A stretch of DNA of 64,000 nt from Mesorhizobium amorphae (GTDB lineage: Bacteria > Pseudomonadota > Alphaproteobacteria > Rhizobiales > Rhizobiaceae). Position numbers and translations under genes: made by a program. Location: NCBI RefSeq assembly GCF_014843845.1, contig NZ_JHQS01000122.1, positions 1 to 64,000 of the forward strand. Reading direction: 5' to 3'. Below, piece after piece: positions 34,102 through 43,585 of the stretch (its first letter is position 1; every line of letters begins with the position of its first letter). The notes under the pieces are model-generated. The model did no database searches, was not told the origin of the DNA, and saw only the letters and a program-made list of their open reading frames with translations.

Positions 34102-35286
34102 ATGAAGATCCGCCGCATAAGGGCGACGCCGATCAATCTGAGGCTCGAAGCGCCCTATGCCTGGGTGTTCGGCGAACTCGACGGCTTCTCGCCGACAATC
34201 GTCGAGGTCGAGACCGAGGACGGTCTGGCCGGCCTCGGCGAAGCACCGACGCCGGCTGCCGCGGCAATCATCAATGATGTGCTGGCGCCACGGCTCGTCG
34301 GCCGCGACGCTTTCGATATCGCCGGCGCGGAGGAAGCCTGCCTGCCCTACTGGACCGGCGTGCAGTCGATCAACGACCGCAGCCGCATCATGGCCTTCGG
34401 CGCCATCGAGATGGCGTTGTGGGACCTGCGCGGCAAGGCGTGGAAGCAGCCGCTCTATCAGCTGCTCGGCGGCGCGGTGCGCAAGGACATCCCATTCACC
34501 GACTACTTCTCGCTACGCGGCAACGGCCCGAAAGTGAAGGGCGAAACGACGCCGGAAGAAGTCGCCGACTACTGCGTCGAACTGCACGAGACCCACGGCA
34601 CGACTTTCTTCGAAGGCAAGTTCTCGACGCAGGATCCCAAGATCTCGCTCAGGATGATCGAGCTGATCCGCAAAAAGCTCGGCGACGATGCGATGATCCG
34701 CATCGATTCCAACCAGGCCTATTCGCTGGCCACCGCCAGGCGGCTGGCGCGGCCGCTGGAAGAGCTTGGCGTGCGCAACTGGGAGGATCCGGTGGCAACC
34801 ATCGAGGAGATGCGCGAATTGCGCCGCCATTGCTCGATCCCGTTCTCGACCCACAACATCGATATTGCCCGCGCGATGGAGATCAAGGTGCCGGATGCCT
34901 TCGTCGGCAATCCGACGGCGCATGGCGGCATCGGCCGGCTGCTGCGCTTCGTCGGTGCCTGCGAGCATGCCGGCATCGATTTCTGGTGCTACAGCGGCGA
35001 CAGCGGCATCGGCAGCGCCTGCTATCTGCATCTGTGCGCAGCCCTCGGATGGATCCGCGAACCCAACCAGTCGCTGTTTCGCATGTGGCCTATCGACGTG
35101 ATCGAGGAAGGGCCGTTTTCGCCGCGAAATAATGTCGTGCGCGTGCCCGAAGGCCACGGCCTCGGCGTCACCCTGTCGCGCGAGAAGCTTGCCGCCTGCC
35201 ATCGCGACTTTGTCGAGAACGGGCCGTGCAACAAGTATCACGACTCGGCGAAGCCCGGCACGTATCGGCGCCTGCCGTTGAACTAG
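34102..35286 (+). CDS. Mandelate racemase/glucarate-dehydratase-like enolase-superfamily protein
   Basis: The 394-residue protein has the two-domain enolase-superfamily layout: an N-terminal capping domain (residues 1-130) and a barrel. FFEGKFS holds the lysine, MIRIDSNQAY an Asp-x-Asn metal site, NWEDPVAT the Glu and FSTHNIDIARA a third position that is not Asp or Glu. That variation is reminiscent of glucarate-dehydratase relatives. It starts one base after the previous stop. No specific sugar acid can be assigned. It may process a second ligand of the same transporter or a downstream intermediate. Confidence 0.78.
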   Translation: MKIRRIRATPINLRLEAPYAWVFGELDGFSPTIVEVETEDGLAGLGEAPTPAAAAIINDVLAPRLVGRDAFDIAGAEEACLPYWTGVQSINDRSRIMAFGAIEMALWDLRGKAWKQPLYQLLGGAVRKDIPFTDYFSLRGNGPKVKGETTPEEVADYCVELHETHGTTFFEGKFSTQDPKISLRMIELIRKKLGDDAMIRIDSNQAYSLATARRLARPLEELGVRNWEDPVATIEEMRELRRHCSIPFSTHNIDIARAMEIKVPDAFVGNPTAHGGIGRLLRFVGACEHAGIDFWCYSGDSGIGSACYLHLCAALGWIREPNQSLFRMWPIDVIEEGPFSPRNNVVRVPEGHGLGVTLSREKLAACHRDFVENGPCNKYHDSAKPGTYRRLPLN

Positions 35287-35473
35287 GAGTGATCACACAA
35301 ACCAACAGGAGACGGATACAACAAGAGAAGCCCGCTGCCGCGACAAGGATCGCGTAACGCGGGACGAACGGGTGGAAGCAGTGCTTCGAAAATCCGGCCC
35401 GCGCAGGACCGGATAGGCTAGAGTTCCGGTCGAAGACCACATTGACGGCCGGGATCCAGGAGAACTCCACGGA

Positions 35474-35511
35474 ATTCGTCAATCACAAGAACATTCGTCA
35501 ATCACAAGAAC
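35474..35511 (+). repeat. Perfect 19-base tandem duplication in a leader
   Basis: ATTCGTCAATCACAAGAAC occurs twice head-to-tail with no mismatch in the leader of the first peptide-type binding-protein gene, ending 21 bases before its ATG. It looks like a recent slippage or duplication event, and could also hold paired regulatory sites. Confidence 0.85.
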
Positions 35512-35532
35512 ACAGGGGAAAGGGTAAGTCCC

Positions 35533-37197
35533 ATGAGCAAGAACTATCGCCTTCTCGACCTCATCCGGCGCACGCGCTCGCCGCTCGAAAACCATCTCAT
35601 CGACGGGCTGATCGACGGCCGGGTCAGCCGCCGCGACTTCATCCGCCACGGCAGCCTGCTCGGCCTGTCGCTGCCGCTGCTGGGCGGCATAAGCACAGCC
35701 GCCGGCCTCGGTGCCGTGCCCTCGCTCGCTCGCGCAGCGGGCGCTCCGGGTGCGACCATCCGCGTGGCGAGCAGCGTGCCGGCAGCAGCGATCGACCCGG
35801 TGACCATCGCCGACGCCGGCGGTCTGCTGGTGATGCAGCAAGTCGCCGAGTTCCTCTGCATCGACGGGCCCGACCTGGTGTTGCAGCCGGCGCTGGCCGA
35901 AAGCTGGAAGCCGAACGACAAAGGCACGGTCTGGACCTTCAAGCTGCGCAAGGGCGTCAAGTTCCACAGCGGCGGCGAGATGAAGGCCGACGACGTGGTG
36001 GCCAGCATCGACCGGCTTGCCGACCCGGCCAATTCGTCCAACGCGCTGTCGGTGTTCAGCGGCATATTGCAAAAGGGCGCGACCAAGAAGGTCGATGACC
36101 ATACGGTCGAGTTCCATCTCGACGCGCCGAACGGCAACTTCCCCTACATGGTGTCGTCGGACAATTACAACGCCGTCATCATCCCGGCGAGCTACAAGGG
36201 CGACTACGAAAAGAGCTTCGACGGCACCGGGCCGTTCAAGATCGAGAAATACACGCCCAAGGTCGGCGCCTCCTTCGTGCGCAACGAGGACTATTGGGGG
36301 ACGAAGGCGCTGCCGGAGCGCACCGAATTCACCTTCTTCGCCGACATGCAGCCGCAGATCCTGGCGCTACAGGGCGGCCAGGTCGACATCATCAACCAGA
36401 TGCCTGTGCTGGCTGGCGTCGGCCTGCTCAACGATCCGAATGTCGACATCATCAGCCTGAAATCGGTGGCGCACCAGCAGCTGCACCTGCGCTGCGATTC
36501 CGATCCGTTCAAGGATCCGCGCGTGCGGCGCGCCATCGCGCTCAGCCTCGACCGCAAGAAGCTTGTCGCCGGCCTGATGAAAGGCCGCGCCCTGGAGGGC
36601 AACGACAGCCCGTTCGCCTCTGCCTATCCCTCGACCGATCCGAGCGTGCCGCAGCGCGAGCAGGACATCGCTCAGGCCAAGCAGCTGATGGAAGCGGCCG
36701 GCGCCGGCAAGGGCTTCAAGGTGACGCTGACCACCGAGCGCTATCTCGAAATCCCCGAATATGCCCAGCTCATCCAGAACTGGGTCAAGGAGATCGGCAT
36801 CGAGCTCGAGCTCAACATCCTCGACCAAGGCGCCTATTACGGCGATGCCGTGTTCGGCAAGTCGAACTGGCTGGACTCGGTGATGGGCATCACCGACTAC
36901 GGCCACCGCGGCGTGCCCAACGTCTATCTTGCAGCACCGCTGAAGAGCGACGGCACCTGGAATGCGGCGCATTTCAAGAACAAGGATTACGACACGCTGG
37001 CGACCAGCTACATCGCGGCACTCGACCTCGAGGCGCAGAAGGCCTCGGCCGGCAAGATCCAGAAGCTGCTGCTCGAGGAAACGCCCGTCATCTTCGGCTA
37101 TTTCTACGACTATCTGACGGCGACGGCGAAGGGCGTCACCGGCGTGCAGCCCACCGCCATGTCGCAGTTGTTCCTCGACAAGGCGTCGAAGGCCTGA
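35533..37197 (+). CDS. ABC transporter substrate-binding protein, peptide/nickel type (copy 1)
   Basis: The 554-residue protein has a Tat signal beginning well inside the chain (SRRDFIRHGSLLGLSLPLLGG, residues about 32-52). The DppA/OppA-type fold follows, with WTFKLRKGVKFHSGGEMKADD. It is exported folded and would present a peptide, opine or betaine-like ligand. A second close homologue lies at 44580-46235, with shared stretches such as KADDVVA and NSSNALSVF. It precedes a molybdoenzyme and two permeases. A leader duplication lies upstream and two hairpins follow the stop. Confidence 0.92.
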   Translation: MSKNYRLLDLIRRTRSPLENHLIDGLIDGRVSRRDFIRHGSLLGLSLPLLGGISTAAGLGAVPSLARAAGAPGATIRVASSVPAAAIDPVTIADAGGLLVMQQVAEFLCIDGPDLVLQPALAESWKPNDKGTVWTFKLRKGVKFHSGGEMKADDVVASIDRLADPANSSNALSVFSGILQKGATKKVDDHTVEFHLDAPNGNFPYMVSSDNYNAVIIPASYKGDYEKSFDGTGPFKIEKYTPKVGASFVRNEDYWGTKALPERTEFTFFADMQPQILALQGGQVDIINQMPVLAGVGLLNDPNVDIISLKSVAHQQLHLRCDSDPFKDPRVRRAIALSLDRKKLVAGLMKGRALEGNDSPFASAYPSTDPSVPQREQDIAQAKQLMEAAGAGKGFKVTLTTERYLEIPEYAQLIQNWVKEIGIELELNILDQGAYYGDAVFGKSNWLDSVMGITDYGHRGVPNVYLAAPLKSDGTWNAAHFKNKDYDTLATSYIAALDLEAQKASAGKIQKLLLEETPVIFGYFYDYLTATAKGVTGVQPTAMSQLFLDKASKA

Positions 37198-37224
37198 GCG
37201 GGAGGAAGAGCTGATCCCGCGACC

Positions 37225-37291
37225 GCCAGCCCAATGCCAGGGGCTGGCACCTTGAGACCAGCCGGGACAGGCGCGTAGCGCCTTGCCCGGC
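37225..37291 (+). other. Two stem-loops after the binding-protein gene
   Basis: Hairpin A pairs GCCAGCCC with GGGCTGGC around eight bases. Hairpin B pairs GCCGGGACAGGCGC with GCGCCTTGCCCGGC around GTA, with two mismatches. There is no T-run. They lie between the binding-protein and molybdoenzyme genes and may stabilise the upstream message. Confidence 0.6.
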
Positions 37292-37328
37292 ATCGGCCAA
37301 CGCGCGATGATCCAGATTGACGCGTCCC

Positions 37329-39671
37329 ATGGAGTCCAGAACCCTGCTCACCACCATGCATTGGGGGACATACGAGGTCAGCGCCGAGAATGGCAGGCTC
37401 GTCGGTGTGGAACCGTGGAGCGGCGATCCCGATCCGTCGCCGATCGGCAAATCAATGCTCGGCGCCGCGCAGGGAAACATGCGCGTCGCTCGCCCCGCCA
37501 TCAGGCGCGGCTGGCTCGAAGGGGACCGATCGTCAGCGCGCGGCCGGCGGGGCGGCGAACCCTTTGTCGAAGTGCCCTGGGAAACGGCGCTCGATATCGT
37601 CGCGGCCGAGCTTGACCGGGTCCGCACCGCGCATGGCAACGCCGCGATCTACGCCGGCTCCTACGGCTGGGCGAGCGCCGGGCGGTTCCACCATGCCCAA
37701 AGCCAGGTCCACCGCTTCCTCAACACGATCGGCGGCTACACAAGCTCGGTCCTCAGCTACTCCTATGGCGCGGCCGAGATCATCCTGCCGCATGTGCTTG
37801 GCGGGACCGACGGGCTGACCGGCAATCATTCCACCTGGGACGGGATCGAGCAGCACAGCGAGCTGATCGTCGCCTTCGGCGGGCTACCTTGGCGCAACGC
37901 GCAGATCCAGGGCGGCGGCGCGGCACGCCACGAAGCCGCGGCTGCCTTGCAGAAGGCCGTCGGCAACGGCGCCCGGCTCATCAATGTCTCGCCCGTGCGC
38001 GACGACGCGCCGCGCGGCGTCGACAGCGAATGGCTGCCGCTGCGGCCGAACAGCGACACCGCCATCATGCTGGCGCTGTGCCATGTCCTGGTCAGCGAGG
38101 GCCGCCACGACGAAGCCTTCCTGGCACGCTACTGCACCGGCTTCGAAATTGTGCGGGCCTATGTCCTGGGCGAAAGCGACGGCCAGCCTAAGGACCCGGC
38201 TTGGGCGGCGGCGCTCAGCGGCGTGGCAGCGGAGAAAATGGTCGCGCTGGCCAGGGAGATGGCCGGCAAGCGCACCATGCTGATGGTCAGTTGGTCGCTG
38301 CAGCGTGCCGACCATGGCGAGCAGCCCTACTGGGCGGCGATCACGCTCGCCGCGCTGCTCGGCCAGATCGGATTGCCCGGCGGCGGCTTCGGATTCGGCT
38401 ATTCATCGACGAACGGCGCCGGACGGCCGGAGCTCGGCTTTCGCTGGCCGTCCGTGCCGCAGGGCCGCAACGGCGTGCCGGATTTCATACCCGTGGCGCG
38501 TGTCGCCGACATGCTGCTCGATCCCGGTGGCTCGTTCGCGTTCAACGGTGCTGAACTGTCCTATCCCGATGTCAGGCTCGTCTACTGGGCCGGCGGCAAT
38601 CCGTTCCACCACCATCAGGACCTGAACCGGCTCGTCGAGGCCTGGCAGCGGCCCGAGACGGTCATCGTCCATGAGCCCTTCTGGACGGCGACGGCACGCC
38701 ATGCCGACATCGTGCTGCCGGTCACGACGCCGCTGGAGCGCAACGACCTCGCCTTTTCGAACCGCGAGAACCTGATGGTCGCCATGAAACAGGCCATCGA
38801 TCCGGTGGAGGCGGCACGCGACGACTTTCGGATCTTTGCCGATCTGGCGACGCGGCTTGGCGTGCGCGAAACCTTCACCGAAGGCCGCGATGCCGAAGAG
38901 TGGATCCGTCTGCTCTACGCCCAGGCCAGGGAGAATGCGAGCGCCGCCGGCGTCGACATGCCGCCTTTCGAGCGTTTCTGGGATGACGGCCACGCCGAGC
39001 TCACCCGCCGCATCACCTCGCAGACATTCCTGGGGCCGTTCCGCTCCGACCCAGAGCGCCACCGGCTGGCGACGCCATCGGGGCGTATCGAGCTCTATTC
39101 CGCGAAGGTCGATGGTTTCGGCTATGACGACTGCCCCGGCCATGCGGTGTGGCGCGAGCCGCGGGAATGGCTTGGCAGCGGCCTTGCCGAACGGTTCCCG
39201 CTGCATCTGTTGTCGCCGCAACCGGCCGACAAGCTGCATAGCCAGTACGACCACGGCTCGGTCAGCCGCGCGGGCAAGGTGTCGGGCCGCGCACCGCTGT
39301 GGATCAACCGAACCGACGCCGCCGCACGCGGCATCCTGGACGGAGAAATCGTCGTCGTCTTCAACGATCGCGGATCGTGCCTGGCCGGGGCAATCCTGAC
39401 CGGCAGCCTGATTCCCGGCGTCGTGCAGCTGCCGACCGGCGCATGGTTCGATCCTGCCGAACCCGGGCAATCGTGCAGCCTGGAAAAGCACGGCAACCCG
39501 AATGTGCTGACGGCGGACCGGGGCACGTCGCGCCTTGCCCAGTCGCCGACCTGCAATTCGACGCTGGTCCAGGTGTCACGATTTGCGGGCGCCGTTCCGC
39601 CGGTGACGGCGTTCGAACCGCCTGTCATACTGAATTTGTCCGACATCCCCGGCGCGGCCGGCCTTTCATAG
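37329..39671 (+). CDS. Molybdopterin oxidoreductase, BisC/DMSO-reductase type
   Basis: The 780-residue protein is a catalytic subunit of the DMSO-reductase family. It opens MESRTLLTTMHWGTYEVSAE with no Tat signal and no N-terminal Cys cluster, as in cytoplasmic biotin-sulfoxide reductase. The serine that should bind molybdenum is in SVLSYSYGAAEIILPHVLGG. The C-terminal domain has MGT-binding motifs (HLLSPQPADKLHSQYDHGS, CNSTLVQ). It should reduce an S- or N-oxide. It lies inside a peptide-transporter operon, so the imported ligand may carry such a group. ATG at 37329 preferred over TTG at 37317. Confidence 0.88.
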   Translation: MESRTLLTTMHWGTYEVSAENGRLVGVEPWSGDPDPSPIGKSMLGAAQGNMRVARPAIRRGWLEGDRSSARGRRGGEPFVEVPWETALDIVAAELDRVRTAHGNAAIYAGSYGWASAGRFHHAQSQVHRFLNTIGGYTSSVLSYSYGAAEIILPHVLGGTDGLTGNHSTWDGIEQHSELIVAFGGLPWRNAQIQGGGAARHEAAAALQKAVGNGARLINVSPVRDDAPRGVDSEWLPLRPNSDTAIMLALCHVLVSEGRHDEAFLARYCTGFEIVRAYVLGESDGQPKDPAWAAALSGVAAEKMVALAREMAGKRTMLMVSWSLQRADHGEQPYWAAITLAALLGQIGLPGGGFGFGYSSTNGAGRPELGFRWPSVPQGRNGVPDFIPVARVADMLLDPGGSFAFNGAELSYPDVRLVYWAGGNPFHHHQDLNRLVEAWQRPETVIVHEPFWTATARHADIVLPVTTPLERNDLAFSNRENLMVAMKQAIDPVEAARDDFRIFADLATRLGVRETFTEGRDAEEWIRLLYAQARENASAAGVDMPPFERFWDDGHAELTRRITSQTFLGPFRSDPERHRLATPSGRIELYSAKVDGFGYDDCPGHAVWREPREWLGSGLAERFPLHLLSPQPADKLHSQYDHGSVSRAGKVSGRAPLWINRTDAAARGILDGEIVVVFNDRGSCLAGAILTGSLIPGVVQLPTGAWFDPAEPGQSCSLEKHGNPNVLTADRGTSRLAQSPTCNSTLVQVSRFAGAVPPVTAFEPPVILNLSDIPGAAGLS

Positions 39672-39682
39672 GAGTCGATGCC

Positions 39683-40636
39683 ATTCTCTCCTTCCTTGTC
39701 CGGCGCCTGGCTCTATCGCTCGTCACGCTGTTCCTGCTCAGCATCATGGTTTTCCTGGGTGGCCAGGTGCTGCCCGGCAATGTCGGGCGCGCCATATTGG
39801 GACCGTTTGCCGACCAGCGCGCCGTCGACACGCTCAATCACACGCTCGGCGTCGATCGGCCGCTGCTCACCCAATATGCGAGCTGGATCTGGAATTTCCT
39901 CCAGGGCGACATGGGTACCTCCTATATTTTCCGCTCGCCGGTGGCGCCCTTCGTCATCGATGCGCTGGGCAATTCGATGAAGCTGGCGGCGGTCGCCTTC
40001 GTGCTGGTGGTGCCGATCGGAATCCTCGGCGGCGTCATTGCCGCGCTCAACCTCAACCGGCCACTGGACCGCATCATCAGCCTCGGCGGCCTGTCGGTGA
40101 CGGTGCTGCCGGAGTTCGTCACCGGCATCATTCTCATCCTGATCTTCGGGGTCTGGCTGCGCTGGCTGCCGATCTCCGCCGCCTGGCCGCGCGATGCCGG
40201 CTTCTTCACCCAGCTCTATTATCTGATCCTGCCGTCGCTGCCGCTGTTCCTGGTGCTGTTCGGCTACATCGCCCGCATGGCGCGCTCTGGCATGATCGAG
40301 GCGCTCGATTCCGACTACACCCGCACCGCCGTGCTCAAGGGGCTGCCGTGGCGGACGGTGATCTGGCGCCATGTGCTGCGCAACGCGCTGCTGCCGACCA
40401 TCACCGTCATCGCGACGCAGACCGGCTATCTCATCGGCGGCCTCGTCGTCATCGAAACGCTGTTCCGCTACCAGGGCATCGGCTCGCTGATCTTCACCGC
40501 CGCGCGCGGCAAGGATTTTCCTATCCTCGAGGCGGGGATCCTGACCATCGGCATCGTCTATGCGGTGGCCACTTTGGCCGCCGACTTCCTCTATTCCGTG
40601 CTCAACCCGCGGATCCGGCTGGGGACAGACCAATGA
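39683..40636 (+). CDS. ABC transporter permease, DppB type, with apparent ATT start
   Basis: The 317-residue protein has six membrane helices and the DppB features LSFLVRRLALSLVTLFLLSI, the EAA loop DSDYTRTAVLKGLPWRTVIW and ETLFRYQGIGSLIFTAARGKD. No ATG, GTG or TTG lies in frame near the expected N-terminus. The codon that lines up with the family start is ATT at 39683, with AGGAG eight bases before it. An ATG at 39678 is out of frame. Either translation begins at ATT, as known for infC, or a small assembly error or frameshift is present. It forms the channel with the next gene. Confidence 0.82.
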   Translation: MLSFLVRRLALSLVTLFLLSIMVFLGGQVLPGNVGRAILGPFADQRAVDTLNHTLGVDRPLLTQYASWIWNFLQGDMGTSYIFRSPVAPFVIDALGNSMKLAAVAFVLVVPIGILGGVIAALNLNRPLDRIISLGGLSVTVLPEFVTGIILILIFGVWLRWLPISAAWPRDAGFFTQLYYLILPSLPLFLVLFGYIARMARSGMIEALDSDYTRTAVLKGLPWRTVIWRHVLRNALLPTITVIATQTGYLIGGLVVIETLFRYQGIGSLIFTAARGKDFPILEAGILTIGIVYAVATLAADFLYSVLNPRIRLGTDQ

Positions 40637-41517
40637 GCGCCACCGACAGTCCGGCCGGCATGCCGGCGCCCGACAATGCCGGCCGACGCGGTCCGATGGC
40701 GGAGGTCTTTTTCTCCCTGCTGCGGTCGGGCACGTTTCTCACCGGCCTTGGCATCGTGCTGTTCTGGATCGCCTGCGCGCTGTTCGGCGAGCATTTTGTC
40801 CCTTACGACCCGCTCGCCGACGACATCATCAATGCGCTGGCGCCACCTTCGGCCGAACACTGGTTCGGCACCGACCAGATCGGCCGCGATGTGTTCTCGC
40901 GCGTCATCGTCGGCTCGCGCGACATCCTCACCGTGGCGCCTTTGGCCACCTTGCTAGCGACCGTGGCCGGCACTGCGCTCGGCCTGTTCACCGGCTATTT
41001 CCGCGGCATCGTCGACGACATCATCAGCCGCATCCTCGAAGCCTTCATGGCGATCCCCGTGGTGATCGTGGCGCTGCTCGCCATCGTCGCGCTCGGCACC
41101 TCGAAGACGACCGTCATCGTCGTCATAGGCCTCAGCTTCGCGCCGATCATCGCGCGTACGGTGCGTTCGGCGGTGCTGGCCGAACGCGAGCTCGACTATG
41201 TCGCGGCAGCGCAGCTCCGCCACGAAAGCGCTTTCCACACGATGTTCGTCGAGATCCTGCCCAATGTCATCCCGCCGATCCTGGTCGAAACGACGGTGCG
41301 GCTCGGCTATGCCATCTTCGCCGTCGCCACGCTCTCCTTCATGGGCTTCGGCATCCAGCCGCCCTCCCCCGACTGGGGGCTCTCGATCTCCAGCAACTAC
41401 GGCATGATCGGCGGCGGCTTCTGGTGGACGGTGCTGTTCGACGCTCTGGCCATCGCCTCGCTGGTGATCGGCGTCAACCTCGCGGCGGACGGTGTCCACG
41501 GAGCGTTCAATGACTGA
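40633..41517 (+). CDS. ABC transporter permease, DppC type
   Basis: The 294-residue protein has an N-terminal cytoplasmic tail, a first helix at about residues 33-53 and then a periplasmic loop with HWFGTDQIGRDVFSRVIVGSRD, the hallmark of DppC/OppC. The EAA loop LDYVAAAQLRHESAFHTMFVEIL is also present. Its ATG overlaps the DppB stop (ATGA) and its stop overlaps the next ATG by eight bases, so the three genes are tightly coupled. Confidence 0.93.
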   Translation: MSATDSPAGMPAPDNAGRRGPMAEVFFSLLRSGTFLTGLGIVLFWIACALFGEHFVPYDPLADDIINALAPPSAEHWFGTDQIGRDVFSRVIVGSRDILTVAPLATLLATVAGTALGLFTGYFRGIVDDIISRILEAFMAIPVVIVALLAIVALGTSKTTVIVVIGLSFAPIIARTVRSAVLAERELDYVAAAQLRHESAFHTMFVEILPNVIPPILVETTVRLGYAIFAVATLSFMGFGIQPPSPDWGLSISSNYGMIGGGFWWTVLFDALAIASLVIGVNLAADGVHGAFND

Positions 41518-43585
41518 GAAGGCCGCCAACGCGCTCGAACTCTCCGACCTCTCCGTCGCCTACCGGGTCGGCGGCCGCAACCGGGCGGTGCTGCGCAACC
41601 TCAACCTCGCCATCGGCCAGGGCGAAGCCTATGGGCTGGTCGGCGAATCCGGCTGCGGCAAGTCCACCGTGGCGCTGTCGGTGGTGCGCTATCTCCCGAG
41701 GAATGGCTCGATCACCGGCGGGGCCATCTCGCTCGACGGCCAGGACGTGATGAAGCTCGACGGCGAGGCGCTGCGGCGCGCCCGCGCCGAAAGCGTGTCG
41801 ATGGTCTATCAGGACCCCGGCAAGGCGCTGAACCCGTCGCTGCGCATCGGCCGCCAGCTGACCGAGATATTCGAGCTTGGCGGCGTCATGGGAGAGGCAG
41901 CCGCCGAACGGGCGATCGCCATGCTGAACCGCGTGCGCATCTCCGATCCGTCAAGCGTCATGCAGCGCTATCCGCACCAGCTTTCAGGCGGCATGCAGCA
42001 GCGCGTGGCGATTGCCATGGCTTTGGCCAACGACCCGACCATGCTGATCCTCGATGAGCCGACCACCGGCCTCGACGCGACGGTGGAGGCCGAAGTGCTC
42101 GACCTGATCGCGCTGCTCAGGCAGGAACTGTCGGCCTCGATCCTGTTCATCAGCCACAACCTCGCGGTCGTCTCAAAAATGTGCGACCGGGTCGGCGTGC
42201 TCTATGCCGGCATGCTGGTCGAGGAAGGCTCGACGCAAGACGTGTTCAACGATCCGCGCCATCCCTACACCGTGGCGCTGCTGCGCTGCCTGCCGCGCGG
42301 CGGCCAGCGCAAGGACCAGGGCCGCCTCGACACCATTCCCGGCTTCCTGCCCGGCATCGGCGCCGACATCAAGGGCTGCGCCTTCGCCGACCGCTGCGCT
42401 CTGGCCACTGATCGCTGCCGCAGCGAATTGCCGCCGCTCTACGACCTTGGGGGCCGGCTGTCGCGCTGCCATTACCACGAACAGGCGCAGGCGCTGCCGC
42501 GCGCGACGCCAAGCGATGTGGCTGCCGCACCGAAGGCCAAATCGGAACCGGTCCTCCATGTCGAGGGATTGAACAAGACCTATGCCAGCCACGGCCATGC
42601 GCTGCGGGCGGTGAAGGATGTCTCGGTCAGCCTGCGGCCCGGCGAAACGCTCGGCCTGGTCGGCGAATCCGGCAGCGGCAAGACCACCTTCGCCAGGCTG
42701 CTGCTCGGCCTGGTGCCGCCGGACGATGGCGGCTCGATCAGGCTCGAGGGCAAGGCGCTGGCGCCACGGCTGGAAAGCCGCACCGACGACCAGATCAAGG
42801 CGATGCAGATCGTCTTCCAGAACCCGGATTCGGCGCTCAACCGCTCGCATTCGATCCGCCATCTGATCAGCCGCGCTCTGAAGCGGCTGGCCGGGCTTCG
42901 CGGCGCTGCACTCCAGGCCCGCCTCGACGAGCTCGTCCGTTCGGTACGGCTTACCGATCGGCATCTCGCCGTCAAGCCGCGCCAGCTCTCGGGCGGGCTG
43001 AAGCAGCGCGTCGCCATTGCGCGCGCCTTCGCCGGCGAGCCGCGCATCGTCGTCTGCGACGAGCCGACCTCGGCGCTCGACGTGTCGGTGCAGGCGGCGA
43101 TCCTCAATCTGCTCGCCGATCTGCAGTCGAAGGAAGATGTGAGCTATATCTTCATCTCGCACGATCTCGGCGTGGTGCGCTATCTCTCCGACCAGATCGC
43201 GGTGCTCTATCTCGGCCGGATCATGGAACTGGGGCCATCCGAGGCGGTGTTTTCCGGCCCGCACCACCCCTATACGGAAGCGCTGCTTTCGGCGGTGCCA
43301 AAGCTCGACCAGACCGAGACCGCGCGCATCCGCCTCGACGGCGAAATCCCCAGCGCCACCCATCCGCCGCCGGGCTGCGTGTTCCAGACGCGCTGCCCGC
43401 GCAAGATCGGCGCGATCTGCGAGACGCAGGAGCCGCCACTGGCGGAGGCTGAGCCCGGCCATTCGATCCGCTGCCATATTCCGTATGCCGAGCTCGCAAG
43501 ATTGCAGAAGCCGGCGATGCAGGCGGAACCTGCCCGACGATCGGCTAAAGGTGATCGCTCTGCGGGTTTGAATCCGCCATGCTGA
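41510..43585 (+). CDS. Fused peptide ABC transporter ATPase (DppD-DppF)
   Basis: The 691-residue protein has two complete ATPase domains. Domain 1 (about residues 10-265) has GESGCGKST, LSGGMQQRVAIAMAL and LILDEPTTGLD, and ends with the cysteine-rich Opp tail GCAFADRCALATDRC. Domain 2 (about 345-600) has GESGSGKTT, LSGGLKQRVAIARAF and VVCDEPTSALD, with its own tail GCVFQTRCPRKIGAIC. Both sites look active. Its last 41 bases overlap the convergent LysR gene. Confidence 0.93.
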   Translation: MTEKAANALELSDLSVAYRVGGRNRAVLRNLNLAIGQGEAYGLVGESGCGKSTVALSVVRYLPRNGSITGGAISLDGQDVMKLDGEALRRARAESVSMVYQDPGKALNPSLRIGRQLTEIFELGGVMGEAAAERAIAMLNRVRISDPSSVMQRYPHQLSGGMQQRVAIAMALANDPTMLILDEPTTGLDATVEAEVLDLIALLRQELSASILFISHNLAVVSKMCDRVGVLYAGMLVEEGSTQDVFNDPRHPYTVALLRCLPRGGQRKDQGRLDTIPGFLPGIGADIKGCAFADRCALATDRCRSELPPLYDLGGRLSRCHYHEQAQALPRATPSDVAAAPKAKSEPVLHVEGLNKTYASHGHALRAVKDVSVSLRPGETLGLVGESGSGKTTFARLLLGLVPPDDGGSIRLEGKALAPRLESRTDDQIKAMQIVFQNPDSALNRSHSIRHLISRALKRLAGLRGAALQARLDELVRSVRLTDRHLAVKPRQLSGGLKQRVAIARAFAGEPRIVVCDEPTSALDVSVQAAILNLLADLQSKEDVSYIFISHDLGVVRYLSDQIAVLYLGRIMELGPSEAVFSGPHHPYTEALLSAVPKLDQTETARIRLDGEIPSATHPPPGCVFQTRCPRKIGAICETQEPPLAEAEPGHSIRCHIPYAELARLQKPAMQAEPARRSAKGDRSAGLNPPC

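Noticed and set aside
39678..39980. ATG at 39678 as the permease start
   Set aside because: It opens a different frame of 100 codons without membrane-permease character. It would fit only if a frameshift or sequence error is present.
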